DNA of 64,000 bases from Heliocidaris tuberculata (GCA_025618425.1 CM046846.1:2774642-2838641); one strand, 5' to 3'; numbered from the stretch's first letter, positions 11,168-25,358 are shown. Program-made: numbers and translations. Notes: generated from the letters alone by a model not told the origin.

Positions 11168-12726
11168 TTAAACCTTTGACTGGAAGACAATATACAATCT
11201 ACCCCCTCCCCTCCCCCTGACATGAAGACAGTCAACAATCTACCCCTCTCACCCACCCCCCCCCCCCTTCCCTCAAAGGAGAGAAACACAGCATGCCATG
11301 AAGCACTAGTGGAGCATGATTGTTGATATATTCAAGAGAAGATTTTTGAGAAAAGAAATTAAGCCATAGTTATCCAACATCCAGCAATAGAAAATATACA
11401 TGTACCCTACATGTTATACATGTAGGTATATGTAGTTCCATATGTTGTAGAACATATCAAACTTCAACTTAGTCAGATCTTTCCTGTTGGCAAATTTCTG
11501 TGTTGATGTATAATATACCACCTTCAGGGTTGGTAACAAATTCATGGATTCCTTCATGTTTGCTGGAATGTCTCAAGTTACCAGGATATTTCCTTTGTGT
11601 TGGAGCACTGACACTAGAAGCTACATGTGTTGAATATCAATGAGGTTGGATGGTATTCTCCTGTATTACATGTAGCTTCTCTGTATGTGTAACTCCGATG
11701 TGACACCAAGAAACCAAAAATTTCTTCTTATTTGCTACATAGTGTACCTAGTTCAAGGAGAGTTAATTGTTTGTAGTTGTTGATTAAACTAAACATACAT
11801 GTAGTATATCAACCTGTATTTCATGTTTACACAACAGAAAATGGTGTTGTTGTGTATATAGTTTTGATAGTCCTTGTTGATAATTCTAGTGTACAACCTT
11901 CCCGTACATGGACATGTTCAATTCATGTAGTTTCTCACTCCATGTCAGTCCATGAATCTTATGCTCACTGCTTTATATTTGTGTATTGATTGCTGTTGTG
12001 TTGTGTGTTTTATTCCATTCCTTGTGCATCCTTATAGCCAGGTAAGTGGTGTATCATATCTGCAATATACTTTTGTTTGAATTGGCAGAGATTTCCCTTT
12101 AAGAATGTCCTTCCTCCTAGTACTGATTTAAAAGGTATACATGTAAAAAAAAAGAAGATAATTACATGAATGAATTACTTGTAGCTGTTCAGTGATTATA
12201 TAGCTTGAATAAAGTCAAGATGGTATGTCATGTAAATCCAGTGATCTCTACCCACTGGATAAAGCAATGCCCTCAATGTTCGATGCGACCTGGCATGACG
12301 TGTCGCCATGTTTGGGCTCGCAGAAAAACAACGCTGTAGTACTATTTCAATACAATTTTATGCATTTTTAGAATCAAATAATTCAGCACTGTGAAGTCTT
12401 TTCCACGAATTAATTGCAAAATCAGTGTACCCGTACAAATTCTAGAGGCGATTTAATGTGACAATTAGTATAATGTCTTTTATAAGTAAACAATCAAATC
12501 ATCTTTCGAATAGGAGTACACTGGGTTCGTACGCAGCAGACTATGTTCCACGCAGTCCCGCTTACTGTGTCTGAGTGAGGGCTCCTAATTTTGTTTGTGC
12601 GGGCATATCAACTGCTCGCATAGAGCCGTGCGCACGATGCGATATCCATGTAAATGGAGATCGATGTGTAAATCACATAGGATTCAAGGTTTTAAGAAGT
12701 TTGCATTCGCCTCCAATGGGAAATGA

Positions 12727-13961
<1,235 letters not shown>

Positions 13962-15942
13962 TTGCACATACCACTACATAATATTAGCTCTGAAATTTTT
14001 ATAATGAAAATGGGTCAATTCTATTTCCTTTTCAACAATTTCAGCACTTTTGTATAGTTAATAATTATTTCTTTTTTATATATTTCATTTGGACAATAAG
14101 CAGATATTGGAATTTACAGATTTTGATTCAAACCTGATACTAGTAGATTTGCCATTGTCTGGTTCCATTATTATGAGATGCATATCACATGTATTCCTGC
14201 AAAGGGCAACAAACTTCTTATTACAGATTCTTTATCTTTATAAAGAAGATTCTTTCTATACGCACTGGTATCTTCCATTTGTTTTTGACTAAGTTGTGAA
14301 CTTGAATAGCTTTTGGTGCACATTCTAATTGTGATATATAAAGAGACTAAACATATAAGACCAAGTAACATTGTCTGAGATCAGAGGATGTTAACAGAAT
14401 GATTTATGACAGAGAAATTTCATAGGAAAATATGATACTCTTTCGAAGACGAGTGAACATTCTTCATTGAAGAAACAGTGATTTGTTCTATAGAAAGGAG
14501 ACTTTGGGAGTTTACATTTATCTTTATGTTTTATCAACCCATTAAGTTTTGAGTTTTTGTGCCTTTCGGCTAAGGATCCAACATGTTCACCTTCTTTTAT
14601 GAATGGAAATGATATCAGTGTTTCATCTGAAATTGTTAATATCAATGCTATAGGATCTACAGGAAGAGTATGTCATATTTCTATTGGGCAGAATGATAAA
14701 GAATATCTTATCTTTTGTATATACCTAATCCAAATCAAATGCAAATCTGTATGATATCTTAACTTTTTGATTTACACATCTATTCATTCTCATTGTTTTA
14801 TTTTATGTATTCAAGACTGTGTTGACTGCTTTTAATTATAAATACATTTTCTTATTTCTTTCTTGAATCTTTTTTTTTTTCCATCAGTGTAGAAATAATA
14901 TTCATCATACTGAGAATCTCATTGTAAATATGTAAATTGTAAGTGTTTCTCTGGGCTTTATACCAAATATCTGATATACTTTTTGTTCACTCTTCTTATC
15001 TGCATGAATTTAAAGGAATTTTTACAAGCAATAGGTCAAAGGTGAAATAGTATTGAAGTTAGGCTCATTTTACATAATCAAAATTCAGCACAATTTCTAC
15101 TGAAAAAAACGCACTGATTTTGTATGTTTATCATTAGTCATAGGCTGACTTCTGTTACTAGCATCATAGTCTTAAAACCAGATCAAACATACACAACATG
15201 GCATCTGCTCATTTAATAATCTCATATGCCAGCTTTGTGGTATAAGTTGAATTCCAGGATAAGTTTTTGCCCAATTTTCTCTGTGTTTTGATAAAGTTGT
15301 GAGGTCTGAATGTTGTTGCTACCGGTAAATAGATGTAATTTTGATAATCGAATGAAGGTCAGTTTCTGAAGTATAGACCACTGTGTCAATAATATGAGAA
15401 ATGTATAGTCAGGATCTGTAACTGCTCATCCGTTTCTAAAGTGTCAAACTTCAAGCATTGTTTCGTTGATCACTTGTTCTCCCTGTTGACCAACCAAATG
15501 CATTCTGGACAGATTTCTGTTTTACTTCTCTTGCATAATTCAAAGATTAGTAGAAGATACTGGGCTGTGCTGTAATGTTATACTGGACATTAGTACACAT
15601 TTTCTAGCCTATTGAGTGAGCAAATAATTGTGCATTCATTGTGGTGATGCGAAAAAAGAACCATTAGTCAATGGTTGTATCGCGGAACTTTTCATTTTGG
15701 ATGAGATAAATGGACATACATGTATTTCTAGCCCTTTCATCTTAGTTACCCTAGTGAGGCTTTTTTCCAATGGTCATATGTCAGAAACTGTCCTTTGACG
15801 GCTTATCACATGATTTGATGTTGGTGTGTACATGTTCCAATCTCCCCATTGACACCCTCCAGTGTGATGTGCTGTTTAGATATACGTAGAGTTACAGATC
15901 ATTCAAAGATTTTATGTCATTGTTTGTTAACTATGTGTGTAA

Positions 15943-15948
15943 AATAAA
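15943..15948 (+). terminator. Candidate polyadenylation signal, proximal
   Basis: AATAAA followed within 10-25 bases by a T- and G-rich tract (TTGTTTCTCTTTTGGGGG), the arrangement expected of a cleavage/polyadenylation site. No transcript data are available to me. Confidence 0.45.
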
Positions 15949-16741
15949 ACATTGTTTCTCTTTTGGGGGATTTAAGATTCCCCTACTTTGACATCTCATT
16001 AATAAATCATGTTTCTGAGATTGTATTCCTGGTTATAAAAAGAGGGAGAAAGATTGTCACACTCATTTTGCTGCACAACAAAACCTATGAATTTATCATC
16101 TCTTATGTTATACATGTATGCCTCTGTGTGTATCATTTAAATTGGTACCATTTTGGAATCCATATTGATGGCAAATATCTCATATCTTGGGTTGAAAGCA
16201 TACATTGCCATCTCAATTTAACTATGGAAAGCTACCTTCAAAATGATTGAAATAGTATGTTTATAAGCGTTTGCTAAGTGTTCAGTACATTTTGTATCAT
16301 TGCACAGAATGCTTTGAGTTAACTGCCAGTAGCAGTTTTTATGTCATTGGCATAATAACAAAGATGTTGTAATATTGTGCAATTATCTCAATTTAGTGGA
16401 CACAAATGAAAAATGCTGCAAGTTTTTAAAGAAGGAAGGAGAAGTTTTCAGGAAAAGTCAGTCCCCAGGTTTGTTTTTGATCTGTCAGTTAATGTTACAA
16501 ACAGAGTCAAAGGTCCCCAAAAATATATTCGGGCATTATAAAGTGTCAAACACATAAAAAAAAAACCTGAATCATGGTTCCAAATATATCCGTCTGGTTT
16601 TGCTGAATAACTTTCAGGGTTAATATAATTTGAACTGTCAGGAATAAACATGGAAATTGGATCATAGATACAATTATAGTTTTAGAAACGAACTCATGAT
16701 AGATTTTCTCAACAATTGAATGATCGTAAGTACTTATTTTT

Positions 16742-17058
16742 GGGGTCAGGCTAACTCGGCACTGCATGGTGAAAAGGTTCCAAGAGTTGAAGTGCAATCT
16801 ACACACCAGATCACTAAATAGCTATAAATTTCATGTTTTAATACAATTTATCCTCTCGAAATTTTCAACACTACATATTTAGTAACTATTTTACACATTT
16901 CCATCAAATATCCTTGCATGTGGGTGTTAAAAAAGACGTACTTAATGCAAAAACTGACACTAGTATTTGCGAACGATTCGGCTGTTTTGGATAACTCGGC
17001 CGGCCGTGATTTCCTCTGAGTCAGAGTTGGCCCTATTTCCGAGTTAGCCCAGGTCCCC
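16742..17058. mobile_element. Inverted-repeat element, 317 bp
   Basis: The left end GGGGTCAGGCTAACTCGG and the right end CCGAGTTAGCCCAGGTCCCC are inverted repeats, with a short indel near the tip. No ORF is present. The flanks TTATTTTT and TGTATTTC are only partly alike, so a target-site duplication is not secure. The interior is AT-rich on the left and GC-rich on the right. Confidence 0.6.
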
Positions 17059-17774
17059 TGTATTTCTAGATATCAAAAAGAAATAAATGCAGGGGAAATC
17101 ATGTGTTATAATTTGTTTGTCATTCTTTGCTTTGTCTATACCATAAGTCACAATGTAGCCATCAAGTAGATTAATATTTTGTTGTAAAATCATGAGCTAT
17201 TCTAAACATTTCTTTTTCTTCATAATTCTCAAAACCTTTGAACATTCCTGAGGATACAGGCTTTTGATTTTCTTCTTACTTTTCTTGAAAAAAAAAAAAT
17301 GTAATTTTATCATTCTATGAAGTATTTTGACACTTTTAATAGTAATGATGAACTTTATGAATCAACCCAATAATTATCTGCATTTATGTAAGTGTAAAAT
17401 TTGGTGTATATGGTCTGAATGCACTAGATTGTAATATGATTTTTTTAAGACTTGACAAGTATAAAAGCTGCAATGCAATTTTTCTTTTCATTTGCAGAAG
17501 TACGACAAATTAAGAATTTCTATGTAAAACTAGATATTGAGGAGTGAAATCAACTTGCCGCTTTTTGTAATGAATATTGGATTCTAAAAACACTGGTTAG
17601 TTTTAGATGGAAATATTTGTACATTATGGTGTGAGATATTGTGTCAGCATTTTTTTAACTGAATGACTCTAAATCATTAGTCTCGGTATGAAGAGGGTCG
17701 GTTGTAAATTCCTTTTTTCTTTTTTATTTGTGTAGATACGTAGTAGTCTGTGAGATCTTTGTCCAGCAGTCTTG

Positions 17775-17780
17775 AATAAA
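17775..17780 (+). terminator. Candidate polyadenylation signal, distal
   Basis: AATAAA followed by ATTACATTCTTTGTTTTC and a pure T run, a strong downstream U/GU-rich element. It may end the longest Smad1/5/8 transcripts. Confidence 0.45.
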
Positions 17781-18104
17781 ATGAGGCTTTAGATCATATT
17801 ACATTCTTTGTTTTCTTTCTTTTTTTTCTGTGGAGTGCATAAGGAATGTAAACATGGTGAGAGTGTGATCTAGCATATTTGGAAGTATTATCAATTCACA
17901 CAATCATAAAGACTGTCAAGAAAGCATCTCAAGGGCAATTTCATTACCTGAATGTATATCCATAGAAATCATGTTTTGATTATTTGATATATTGTCATAA
18001 TGTTTGCACGTAATAATGGCGAGGTTACTGAAATTGCCTTAGGTTTATTATTTTAAAGTCTTTGTGATGGTCTTAATTGGAAATTGTATTGATCCAACTT
18101 TATT

Positions 18105-18590
18105 TGGGTCCGCTCACTATTCATAAGGACCGCTATTCATTTAACACACATTATGAATAGGGGTCCTTATGAATAGTTATGAATAGTGGTCTTTTTGAAT
18201 GGTGGTCCTTATGAACAACAAGGTAATTTGTCTATAGTTTGCTCGCTATTTAGAAGGACCGCTATTCATAGAAAACCGCTATTCATTTAACACGCGTTAT
18301 GAATAGTTATGAATAGTGGTCCTTTTGAATGGTGGTCCTTATGAATAACAAGGTAATTTGTCTATGGTTTGCTCGCTATTTAGAAGGACCGCTATTCATT
18401 TAACACGCGTTATGAATAGCGGTCCTTATGAATAGTTATGAATAGTGGTCCTTTTGAATGGTGGTCCTTATGAATAACACGGTAATTTGTCTATGGTTTG
18501 CTCGCTATTTAGGACCGCTATTCATTTAGTCACGCGTTATGGATAGCGGTCCTTATGAATAACAGTCCTTATGACTAGCGAGGTTACCCC
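18105..18590. mobile_element. TIR element containing a 129-bp palindromic tandem array
   Basis: Flanked by perfect 8-bp direct repeats ACTTTATT at 18097-18104 and 18591-18598. The first 36 bases and the reverse complement of the last 36 match at about 28 positions, sharing TCATAAGGAC and TATTCAT. The interior has units starting GCTCRC at 18112, 18241, 18371 and 18500, spacing 129-130. Each unit carries GGACCGCTATTCAT and its inverse ATGAATAGCGGTCC, so units can fold on themselves. No ORF is present. An 8-bp duplication fits hAT, P or Merlin-type transposition; the superfamily is not decided by the termini. Confidence 0.78.
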
Positions 18591-18619
18591 ACTTTATTGA
18601 TGATGTAGGGAAATGAGAA

Positions 18620-19060
18620 GTATTGATGAATATAGGGAAATCAACATTCAGGTAATCGAGAGGAAGGGAGGTAGAATGAACAGAAAGATGGCGAGTGAAA
18701 GAGATGGCGGGAGAGAGCGGGTAATGAGAAAGAAGGGGAAAGAAGGGTTGAGTGGAAGAAGGGGAAAGAGCAGAGAGAGAGAGAGGTGGGGTGGGCGGAT
18801 TGAGTTAGAGATGGGTAAAATGTGGGATATATGAAGCGAGGAGAGATCAGGGAGAGGGGGGAAAGAGTGGACTGGGGGATGGTGAAAGAAAGGAGAGAAA
18901 GAGAGCGGTTGGGAGGGAGACGCAGAAAGAGCAAGATGGAGTGAGAGATGTCGGGAAAGGAGGAGTGAGAGAGACAGAGAAAGGGGAGAGAAGAAGCATA
19001 AGGAACTATAGAATATCACTGGAACAGAGAGTTCGAGGAGAAAAGTGATGTAGAGAGGGT
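18620..19060. repeat. Purine-rich (GA/GGGA) low-complexity tract
   Basis: About 440 bp in which the plus strand is overwhelmingly G and A, with AGAGAG, GGGAAA and GGAGAGA runs. Ser/Pro/Leu-rich ORFs on the minus strand and Arg/Glu-rich ORFs on the plus strand are composition artefacts. Confidence 0.85.
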
Positions 19061-20173
19061 GCCAGATATTTGGTTTTTTGAACAACGGTTTCAAATGAGA
19101 GACGAGAATAACAAAAATTAAAAAGTATGACCTACAAAATGAGGGACGCGGTCGGCGTTACCATTTTGGAGGAAACAACTAAGAACGGGGTAACATCCTG
19201 ATCTTGAAAAAATAACTAGATTTACCCTATTCTTTTTGTTCCCCCCCCCCCCCCCTTACCAATGGGCGATGGTAATTCGCAACACTCCTGTCAAAAGAGG
19301 GAGCCATACCACTAAGGACAATGGAACACTTTGATAATCGCTGTCCATAATTTTACATCCACACAGACAATTTGGGGTCCTGTGTTTCTGATTCCACTAT
19401 CATAACGTAAACACAAACAATTGCACGAGTATATTTTCATTATTTGACAAATTCAGTACGAGCTTCCATTCCTATACAGAGTGGCATAGTAGGTTATTTT
19501 AGGAAGAACTTGATGGCGGCTACAGACAGGAATGAAAATTCATTTCTTTATAAAGACTATTCATGTTTCTGGATCTGGATAATATTCATATGAAAACAGG
19601 ATCTCTTCAGTCATTAACAAGTGTTGTTGTTTTTTTTTACACTGCCTTTTACACTGCCCTAAATTCCAAATGGGTTAGCAACAAAAGCTGTATTGGTGTT
19701 CCATACTAATCATAGAGCTTGTACGTGTCAGCGTGTTTCCACTATGGTGATGCTTATATAATAGGCCTTCTCGTATAAATCACGCTGGGTGCGCAGTTCA
19801 TCTTGTAACTATATAGGACTCCACATGTGATGTAACTTGACATGAAGGTATATCATCATATACCAATATGTGCTAATTAATGGGGCCCATGATGTCTCTC
19901 CTGTCGGGTGCAGTGACATTCCCTGCGTAGTAGCCTGAATTACATCTGAGCTCAGGTATCTCTTCACATGGTGTGTTGGAGGTGTGACAGGATACGAACT
20001 CACTGGGTTTCAGGATGGGAAATATCGTGGGAAGATGGATGTGTGTTCATGCAGGCTATGTTGCATGCCTTCTCTCACATGACCCTCATTTGAAAAATAA
20101 CTAAAATAAAAAAATAAATAATCCTATGTAAAGTTTGCGGACATTTGGGAGCCTAGTTGTACTTTAAACAAAA

Positions 20174-20346
20174 TATGTCACACCACACCATACCATGTCA
20201 TTCGATACCACACCTAACCTTACATACAACGTACACTACATCATAATTCATCTACCACATCCTACCATACCTCACTATACCACACCACCACACTTCACAC
20301 CTATCGCACCATACCATACCACACCACACAGCAACACACCATACAG
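20174..20346. repeat. Degenerate ACCATACC/CACACC-rich tract
   Basis: Repeated variants of CACACCATACC, CCTACCATACCTC and ACCACACC run for about 170 bp. This looks like a decayed simple repeat with a 5-10 bp motif. It is followed 170 bp later by a short (CACACG)n run at 20513-20548. Confidence 0.7.
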
Positions 20347-21845
20347 ACCATGCACACGATAATCTACTCTACCGCGCAACACCTCACCACAGTAAATTGA
20401 TGTTGCAAAAATAATGTTGTGCTTTGTTAGGAAGGAAGTATTCATAGTCTTGAGGGATGTAAGAGATGAGGAATCCATTTTCTTCGGTCTTCATCTAGCT
20501 CCCTGCCTCCAACCACACCCACACGCACACGCACACGCACACACACTCTAAATCCAGACTAACCCCCGACACCCCACTCCAGTCTGCAAACTTACTCATT
20601 ACAATTACCTCAAAATAGCAACACAGTAAACTCTACTCTGTTCTCCCCATCATCATCATCGACGTCATCTATGCTAATAGTTTACTGGTATTCAATCCTA
20701 CTTCTGGTATTCCCATCTTACCCCTCTACCAATACCACGAAACTCTTCCCCTCTCTGGTGTCACCCCCATCCTGATCCCCAATCCATCAGCACACCACAA
20801 GCCCTCTCCGCCGACCTTTCCCCGATCAACAGCCCTTGTATTGATTATCCTGCATAATCCTTAATTACTCACGACATCGGTTAAGATAATTATCATTCTC
20901 ATCATAGATGAGTTGACCCTACACACTGCATGGATACCTTTTCTACTCCTGCCACCATCCATCCTTCCATCTCATGTGATGCATTCCTAGCGATAATTTC
21001 CACTCCCTATTAAGAAATTACCCTCTTGTTACCATGGATACCCAAGCTAAACCGTTACTTTTACTCTCAGTCTAAAAGTGGTCCGCATAGGTTTAATGAA
21101 ATCTTTCCTTTTCGGACAAATCTACATGGACAATTCCCTTCCCGAATGATTTCTTTTCTCTTGATCCTTATAGCGTTAATTTGTATTTTGCAAACAATTT
21201 GAGATATAACATTATGATGTTACCTTTTTCGTGTTTTGTTGAACACACTTTTCTTACATTCATACAGGATCACACTCACTTTATGTGGGGGAGGGGAGGG
21301 AGGGGGATGCAACCCAGTTCAGTTCAATTCAATTTAAAAGTAAAATTTATTTCTTCCAGTGATACACATTTGACTAAATACTCAAATAATACAAAGCATA
21401 CAGAATAACATAAGCAGCTCCAGAGCATGGTGGAACTTACTGGGATTTCAATGACATCAAATATGTCAGGAAGGTGTGGCTATTTAGTGCTAGTCGAAGA
21501 GAGGAATATGACATAATACGAAAAGCACACTACCAAATATAGATAACCAAAGTCCAAATTTAATAGAGGAAATTTTGTCTTTTTCATTGCTGCCATGTCG
21601 GGAAGGACACTTTCTTTAACTTTCTATGCCAGCAGCCCGCAAACAGGAGGAATTTTTCATTATCACGAAATTTCATTCATAGAGAGTAAGTTGGAGATAT
21701 AGTGAGAAGAAGAGAGGGGGAAATGATGGAGGTATAGATAGAAAAGGAGGAAGAGAGAAACAGATGGAGAAGATGGAGAGAAAAAGAACGTCCCTCTCAT
21801 TACCATTTAAAATACCATCCCGGCTCTCAGTTACCATCTCCCTCC

Positions 21846-22066
21846 TCTCTCCTCCTCCTCCTCCTCCTCTTCTTCTTCTTCGTCTTCTTCTTCTTCTTCT
21901 TCTTCTTCTTCTTCTTCTTCTTCTTCTTCTTCTTCTTCTTCTTCTTCTTCTTCTTCTTCTTCTTCTTCTTCTTTTTCTTCTTCTTCTTCTTCTTCTTCCT
22001 CTTCCTCTTCCTCTTCTTCTTCTTCTTCTTCTTCTTCTTCTTCTTCTTCTTCTTCTTCTTCTTCGT
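21846..22066. repeat. (CTT)n microsatellite, about 220 bp
   Basis: Almost pure TCT/CTT with CTC and CGT variants at the edges and a short TTCCTC block in the middle. It yields poly-Arg, poly-Glu and poly-Leu ORFs on the two strands, which are not genes. A long pure polypyrimidine mirror tract of this kind can form triplex DNA. Confidence 0.98.
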
Positions 22067-22292
22067 CCTCTCTCATCCTTTTCCTCCACTTTTCTTCCCT
22101 CTATTATCTTTTAGTTCCCTTTATTTCAAGGGGGCGTAGCCTTTTCGGTCACTCAATCCATCTTCACATCAATATCGATAACAACATCCTTTCAGTCATC
22201 CCAGTTTTATTTGCCATTCTCATTCTACATCTTCATCCAACCTTTTCTTGGCTCCCTCTTTTACCAACCTCACCACCACCGCTACAATCAGC

Positions 22293-22679
22293 CAGTGGCG
22301 TATCTGGACCTTGGCGTCAAGAGGGGCAAAAAAAAAAAAAAGGGGGGGGTATCAATGGCGAGATTTTTTTTTTTCGCCAGCCCCTCCAGAAGTCGCTCAG
22401 TGGAGGAGGGGGGGGGGGGGGTGTCGACATTTATTTTTTCACCAGCCCTCCAAAAGTCGCTCAGGGGGTGGGCTTTATCAGATTTTTATGACAAGCAAAA
22501 AAAAAAGAAGAAACAAAAAAGTTATCAGTCCCGATAATTGCTTTTCGTCAGCCCTCCAAAAGTCACCCGGGGGGGGGGGGGGGTCGAGAATTTTTTTCAT
22601 CAACCCGATAACCCTTTTTTTTGTCAAAAGATGTCAGGGGGACAGAGTGCCCCCCTTGCACCCCTTGGGTACGCTAGTG
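22293..22679. mobile_element. hAT-like miniature element with G tracts
   Basis: Starts CAGTGGCGTA and ends TACGCTAGTG, inverted repeats matching at 8 of 10. The flanking 8-mers CAATCAGC and CCACCAGC match at 6 of 8, consistent with an aged 8-bp duplication. The interior repeats a module of CAGCCCTCCAAAAGTCRCYC followed by a G run and then ATTTTTTTCATCA-type sequence four times. No real ORF is present. Confidence 0.62.
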
Positions 22680-23149
22680 CCACCAGCCTTTTCCTCCATC
22701 CCCCCTCCTACTCAATCACCATCTCTTTTATTCCTTCCACCTCGACTCCGATGACTAGATGAGTCACCAGCTCTCATTGTTGTCTTGTTCGAGCTCGTGT
22801 AACAACCTCTTTTCTCCAAATGTCACGACGTCCTAATTGGATTGTGCATGGAGGGTATCTCTAGACCCTCTTACCCGGATTGGACTTGAACCGTGCTTCA
22901 GAATAAAATCCTTTCTGAATTCAACAAGATGAAGTAATATATCTCTGCCGTCCAAGCGAAGGGCAACGGTCACTGACCAAACTAAACATAACTGAGACGA
23001 CATACATGGTGACAAGGATTAATGTCATGTAGAGCGAAATTATATTTTTCTTTCTTTTTTTCTTTCTTTTTCTTTCTTGCCTATATACTTTCTTGCCTCA
23101 CTCCCCCCCCCCCCTTTGATTTCAAGTAAGAAAATGATGGTTGTCAGAA

Positions 23150-23320
23150 TATGAGGAGATAGGGAAAGGAAGAGGGAAGGTTAAGGAACAAGATAGTAGA
23201 AATGGAAGAGGGATTGTGGAAAAAGAAGGAGGAGAAGGAGAAGAAGGAGGAGAAAGAGAAGAAGGAGGAGAAAGAGAAAAAGGAGGAGCAGGAGCAGGAG
23301 CAGGAGAGGGGAGGAGCAGC
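23150..23320. repeat. GA/GGA-rich low-complexity tract
   Basis: Runs of GGAGAAGGAG, GAAAAAGGAGG and GGAGCAGGAGCAG. The Glu/Lys-rich and Pro/Ser-rich ORFs over it reflect composition only. Confidence 0.85.
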
Positions 23321-23493
23321 TGCATGGGATATTTACAGCTGCAATCTAAACTTGCCTCGTAACCAGTCATTAAACTTGAACACTTGAAATATGTTATCCA
23401 ACACGCTTCAATTAGCACAGATTGTAAAAAATCATTCGAGAGTCATTAAAATAGCATCAATGCCCATCTATAGTGCGGTACAGACACGTAATA

Positions 23494-23678
23494 CAGTGGA
23501 AACTCAGTGTAAAGAGGTCTGATATAACAATATTCCTGATATAACAAGGTAATATTCAGGTCCCAACTCTTTATTGTTGTTGTTTTTTTTATCTGAAGGA
23601 TGTAACTGTAACGAGATTCCTGCTATAACAAGGTAATTTTGATGGTCCCAAGGACCTCGTTATAATGAGTTTCCACTG
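23494..23678. mobile_element. pogo/Tigger-like MITE, 185 bp
   Basis: Begins CAGTGGAAACTCA and ends TGAGTTTCCACTG, perfect 13-bp inverted repeats, with TA directly outside both ends (23492-23493 and 23679-23680). Terminal CAGTGGAAACTC and subterminal GATATAACAAGG / CCTCGTTATAATGA motifs resemble Tigger/pogo-class elements of the Tc1-mariner superfamily. There is no transposase, so it is non-autonomous. Confidence 0.82.
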
Positions 23679-24225
23679 TATACATGATTTTTTTTTTCAA
23701 AATAAAATTAACTAGTTGTTCCAACAAAGCATTATATAAGAATTTAACAGTGTTGATGTGTTGCTATTTAGTATGAACAGTTCAGCGTTGTAAAGGAAAT
23801 TGATAGCGTACAACAATGCGCTTCCGAGAGAAGGATGCCTCAGTATCATATAGGATACTCTCATAGTCCTCTGTGATTACCTGATTACGTCTTTAGAAAG
23901 CGTGTCATGAAACATGGCGCAGCTGATGTCCTAGATATCGCATCCATAATGTTATTATCATAATGTTTTAATTTTGGGAGACATGAAGAGGAGATAGATA
24001 AAATAAAGTATAGGGGTCGTTGGAGGACAATGGGGATAAGAAGGAGACGAAAGCGCACAGGGGTAAAGAGAGGTAGGCCTATATATAGAGAAGGAGGGGA
24101 ATTAAAAAAGAGAAGAAGGAGTACCTAATAATGTTTCGTGAAATATTCTCCAGTAATGATAAGAACATAATAAACATTGTTTGCTTTTAACCCTTTATTT
24201 TGTGGGTTCGAAGAGAATCAAGATT

Positions 24226-24420
24226 GATTGATTCATTCATTGATTCATTGATTCATTCATTTATTTATTTATTCATTTGTAGAACATGACTGTATCTCAA
24301 GATCCATCACATTGTCGACCCAACGGCCTCCAAGCTATGGGACATAGATAGATAGATAGATAGATAGATAGATTTATTTCATTATTATCTATTCATTTAT
24401 TTATTTATTCATTACTTCTT
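24226..24420. repeat. Tetranucleotide repeats (ATTC/ATTT)n and (GATA)n
   Basis: GATTGATTCATTCATT and ATTTATTT repeats flank a pure (GATA)7 run at 24344-24373. A homopolymeric G tract follows at about 24421-24432. Confidence 0.9.
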
Positions 24421-25358
24421 GGGGGGGGGGGGTCACCTTGGCACGTAAAATTTCCATAATCTAGTATTAGCATATTCTCTGAAAAACGATTGATGACTAT
24501 GTTTCATTCTGACCTGTATCACCTGATACCACACCACCACACCCCTCCCTCGATGGTCACCTGACCATCGTACCCCACCCCTCCTCTCCTAGCAATTCCA
24601 ACACCCTGGTATCCCCCTGTGTGTAGTAATAGCCCAAGGGCCCCGTTTCTCTCTAGCTAGCTGTGGAATGCTGGGCTTGTAATGGAGCCCCGATACAGCC
24701 CCAAGAGGTTAATGCCTCCAAAAAGATACGTCTTAAGCAGAGAGGAAATGTTGAGACGACTGATAGCTCCCGCCAAGGTTAGGAAAAGCGCGCGAAACTG
24801 ACGATAAGTATCTGTAGTTTGTGCGCACCCATTGCAGAATTTAGTGCAGGTTATGTTATCAAAAGGCAATAACATTTACAATATTTGATTTGATTTGTTT
24901 ATTTTTGTCTGAGTTTTTATTTTCCTGTTTGACAAGTAATCTGACAGAGGAATCATTTTTCGGATTTTGACAATTTTTTATTCAGCTAAAGATAACCTGC
25001 CAGTGTTTGGGATATAAGATAACGAATAATTAAAAAAAAAACAAAAAAACAAACGTATGCTATTTTAGACGGGTCTCTCATTAGATGAAAATTATATTTG
25101 TGCCACAAACATTCTATACTTTCAAGCTGTTTATGACATTATTAAGCACATTTTAATCACTTATTCATTCTTTAGCTTAAAAAGTTATCACAAACCTTAC
25201 CGTGCATACTGGATAAAATACTGGTGGGTGCTTTTTGCGACATAAGCAATAAGCTCACGTTCTATATTTGCAAATAGGTTTTGAAACGGTCAGGGACAAA
25301 CGATTGTGTGAATCCTTGATGTAGGCTTTCCATGTCATTCAGTTGTCATTACTCTGAC

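Larger units (their letters stand above)
13962..17780 (+). other. Smad1/5/8 3' UTR and downstream region, end uncertain
   Basis: AT-rich sequence after the Smad stop codon without credible coding potential. Several AATAAA hexamers occur. The best placed are at 15943-15948, followed by TTGTTTCTCTTTTGGGGG, and at 17775-17780, followed by a long T-rich tract. An inverted-repeat element at 16742-17058 lies between them. If the proximal signal is used, the 3' UTR is about 2 kb; if the distal one, about 3.8 kb and it includes the element. Confidence 0.6.

Noticed and set aside
21673..22114. Long ORFs of poly-Arg, poly-Glu and poly-Leu on both strands
   Set aside because: They are translations of the CTT microsatellite; every frame is open because the repeat contains no stop.
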